The translations under genes were made by a program, and so were the position numbers. The notes under the pieces are model-generated. The model was not told the origin of the DNA and made no database searches. It worked only from the letters and a program-made list of their open reading frames with translations. Shown here piece after piece: positions 63,671 through 64,000 of a DNA stretch of 64,000 bases (its first letter is position 1; each line of letters opens with the position of its first letter). Source of the stretch: Paeniglutamicibacter kerguelensis (GTDB lineage Bacteria > Actinomycetota > Actinomycetes > Actinomycetales > Micrococcaceae); the NCBI RefSeq assembly GCF_017876535.1, contig NZ_JAGIOF010000001.1, positions 1,178,001-1,242,000 on the forward strand, in the 5' to 3' direction.

Positions 63671-64000
63671 GTGGCTATACGAAAATTGATCTCAAGGGGC
63701 AAACGGGCAATAGCTCGATTGGTCCCGGTCGGCTCGGAGAAATCCGGTGGCGCCGGCATCAGCGTCAGCGTGATCATCCCGGTCTACAACACCGAGGTGT
63801 ACCTCCGGGAGCTGCTCGATAGCCTCGTGGCGCAGGATCTTCCCGTTGAGCAATTTGAAGTCATCGCGGTAAACGACGGTTCCACCGATGCCAGCGGCGA
63901 AATACTGGACGAGTATGCGAACCGTTACCCTAATTTTCGGGTTTTACACCAGGAAAATAGCGGGTGGGCAGGCAAGCCCCGAAATGTTGCCCTCGACTTG
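63671..64000 (+). CDS. GT2 glycosyltransferase, 3' end outside window
   Basis: The 110 visible residues contain the start of a GT2 domain: VSVIIPVYNTEVYLRELLDSL near residue 34 and FEVIAVNDGSTDASGEIL near 66, followed by ENSGWAGKPRNVALD. The acceptor and metal-binding parts lie off the window. GGGGA sits 6 bases before the GTG start at 63671. It is 155 bases downstream of smc on the same strand and may be another wall or surface polymer gene; the sugar and linkage cannot be predicted. Confidence 0.85.
   Translation, partial: MAIRKLISRGKRAIARLVPVGSEKSGGAGISVSVIIPVYNTEVYLRELLDSLVAQDLPVEQFEVIAVNDGSTDASGEILDEYANRYPNFRVLHQENSGWAGKPRNVALDL

Noticed and set aside
1..64000. Insertion sequences, prophage or integrase genes
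   Set aside because: I looked for transposase, integrase and terminal inverted repeats around the island and the gaps and found none intact; the tRNA genes have no adjacent integrase or repeated tRNA end.

Overview
This window reads as chromosome of a high-GC Gram-positive actinobacterium, most likely a Micrococcaceae member (Arthrobacter, Glutamicibacter or Paeniglutamicibacter type). The grounds are GTG and TTG starts, repeated actinobacterial promoter boxes (TAnnnT) placed 6-7 bases before start codons, an NdgR/LtbR-type IclR regulator divergent from leuCD, and the gene order leuC-leuD-murA-plsC-gpsA-ddl, recG-rsmD-coaD and DUF177-rpmF-rnc-mutM-smc. The genus is inferred; no rRNA is present.

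Layout. Positions 1-3939 hold the end of a probable beta-propeller protein and a two-gene cassette (GT2 glycosyltransferase plus polytopic membrane protein), flanked by two gene-poor gaps. Positions 4974-18498 are housekeeping: serA, a NYN-domain protein, metG, a NarL-type two-component system, leuB, ilvE, galE, a fumarylacetoacetase-family hydrolase, gltX and a HAD phosphatase. A tRNA operon (Gln-CTG and two identical Glu-CTC) follows at 18601-18934. Next come two paired membrane GTPases, thiL, and ndgR divergent from leuCD. The envelope and lipid block murA-plsC-gpsA-ddl-DUF3515 leads to a first LytR-CpsA-Psr (LCP) gene, a short DAK2 protein, recG, rsmD, a spermidine-synthase-like protein, an aminotransferase and coaD.

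Positions 39180-56377 are a surface-polymer island. It contains galU, a second LCP ligase, a Wzm/Wzt ABC exporter, two GT2 enzymes, a CDP-alcohol phosphotransferase with an altered catalytic motif, tagD (CDP-glycerol synthesis), a CDP-glycerol polymerase-like gene and three Stealth-family sugar-phosphate transferases, one fused to a GT4 glycosyltransferase. Together they look able to make, export and ligate a teichoic-acid-like polymer containing glycerol phosphate and/or sugar-1-phosphate. The island lies between coaD and DUF177-rpmF-rnc-mutM-smc, which are usually close together. After smc another GT2 begins and runs off the window.

Regulatory structure visible in the sequence includes LtbR/NdgR-like sites before leuB and between ndgR and leuC, several probable leaderless promoters, a 38-bp perfect palindrome inside the start of rnc, a probable ATC start codon for the DUF177 gene, and a very long hairpin between ddl and the DUF3515 gene.
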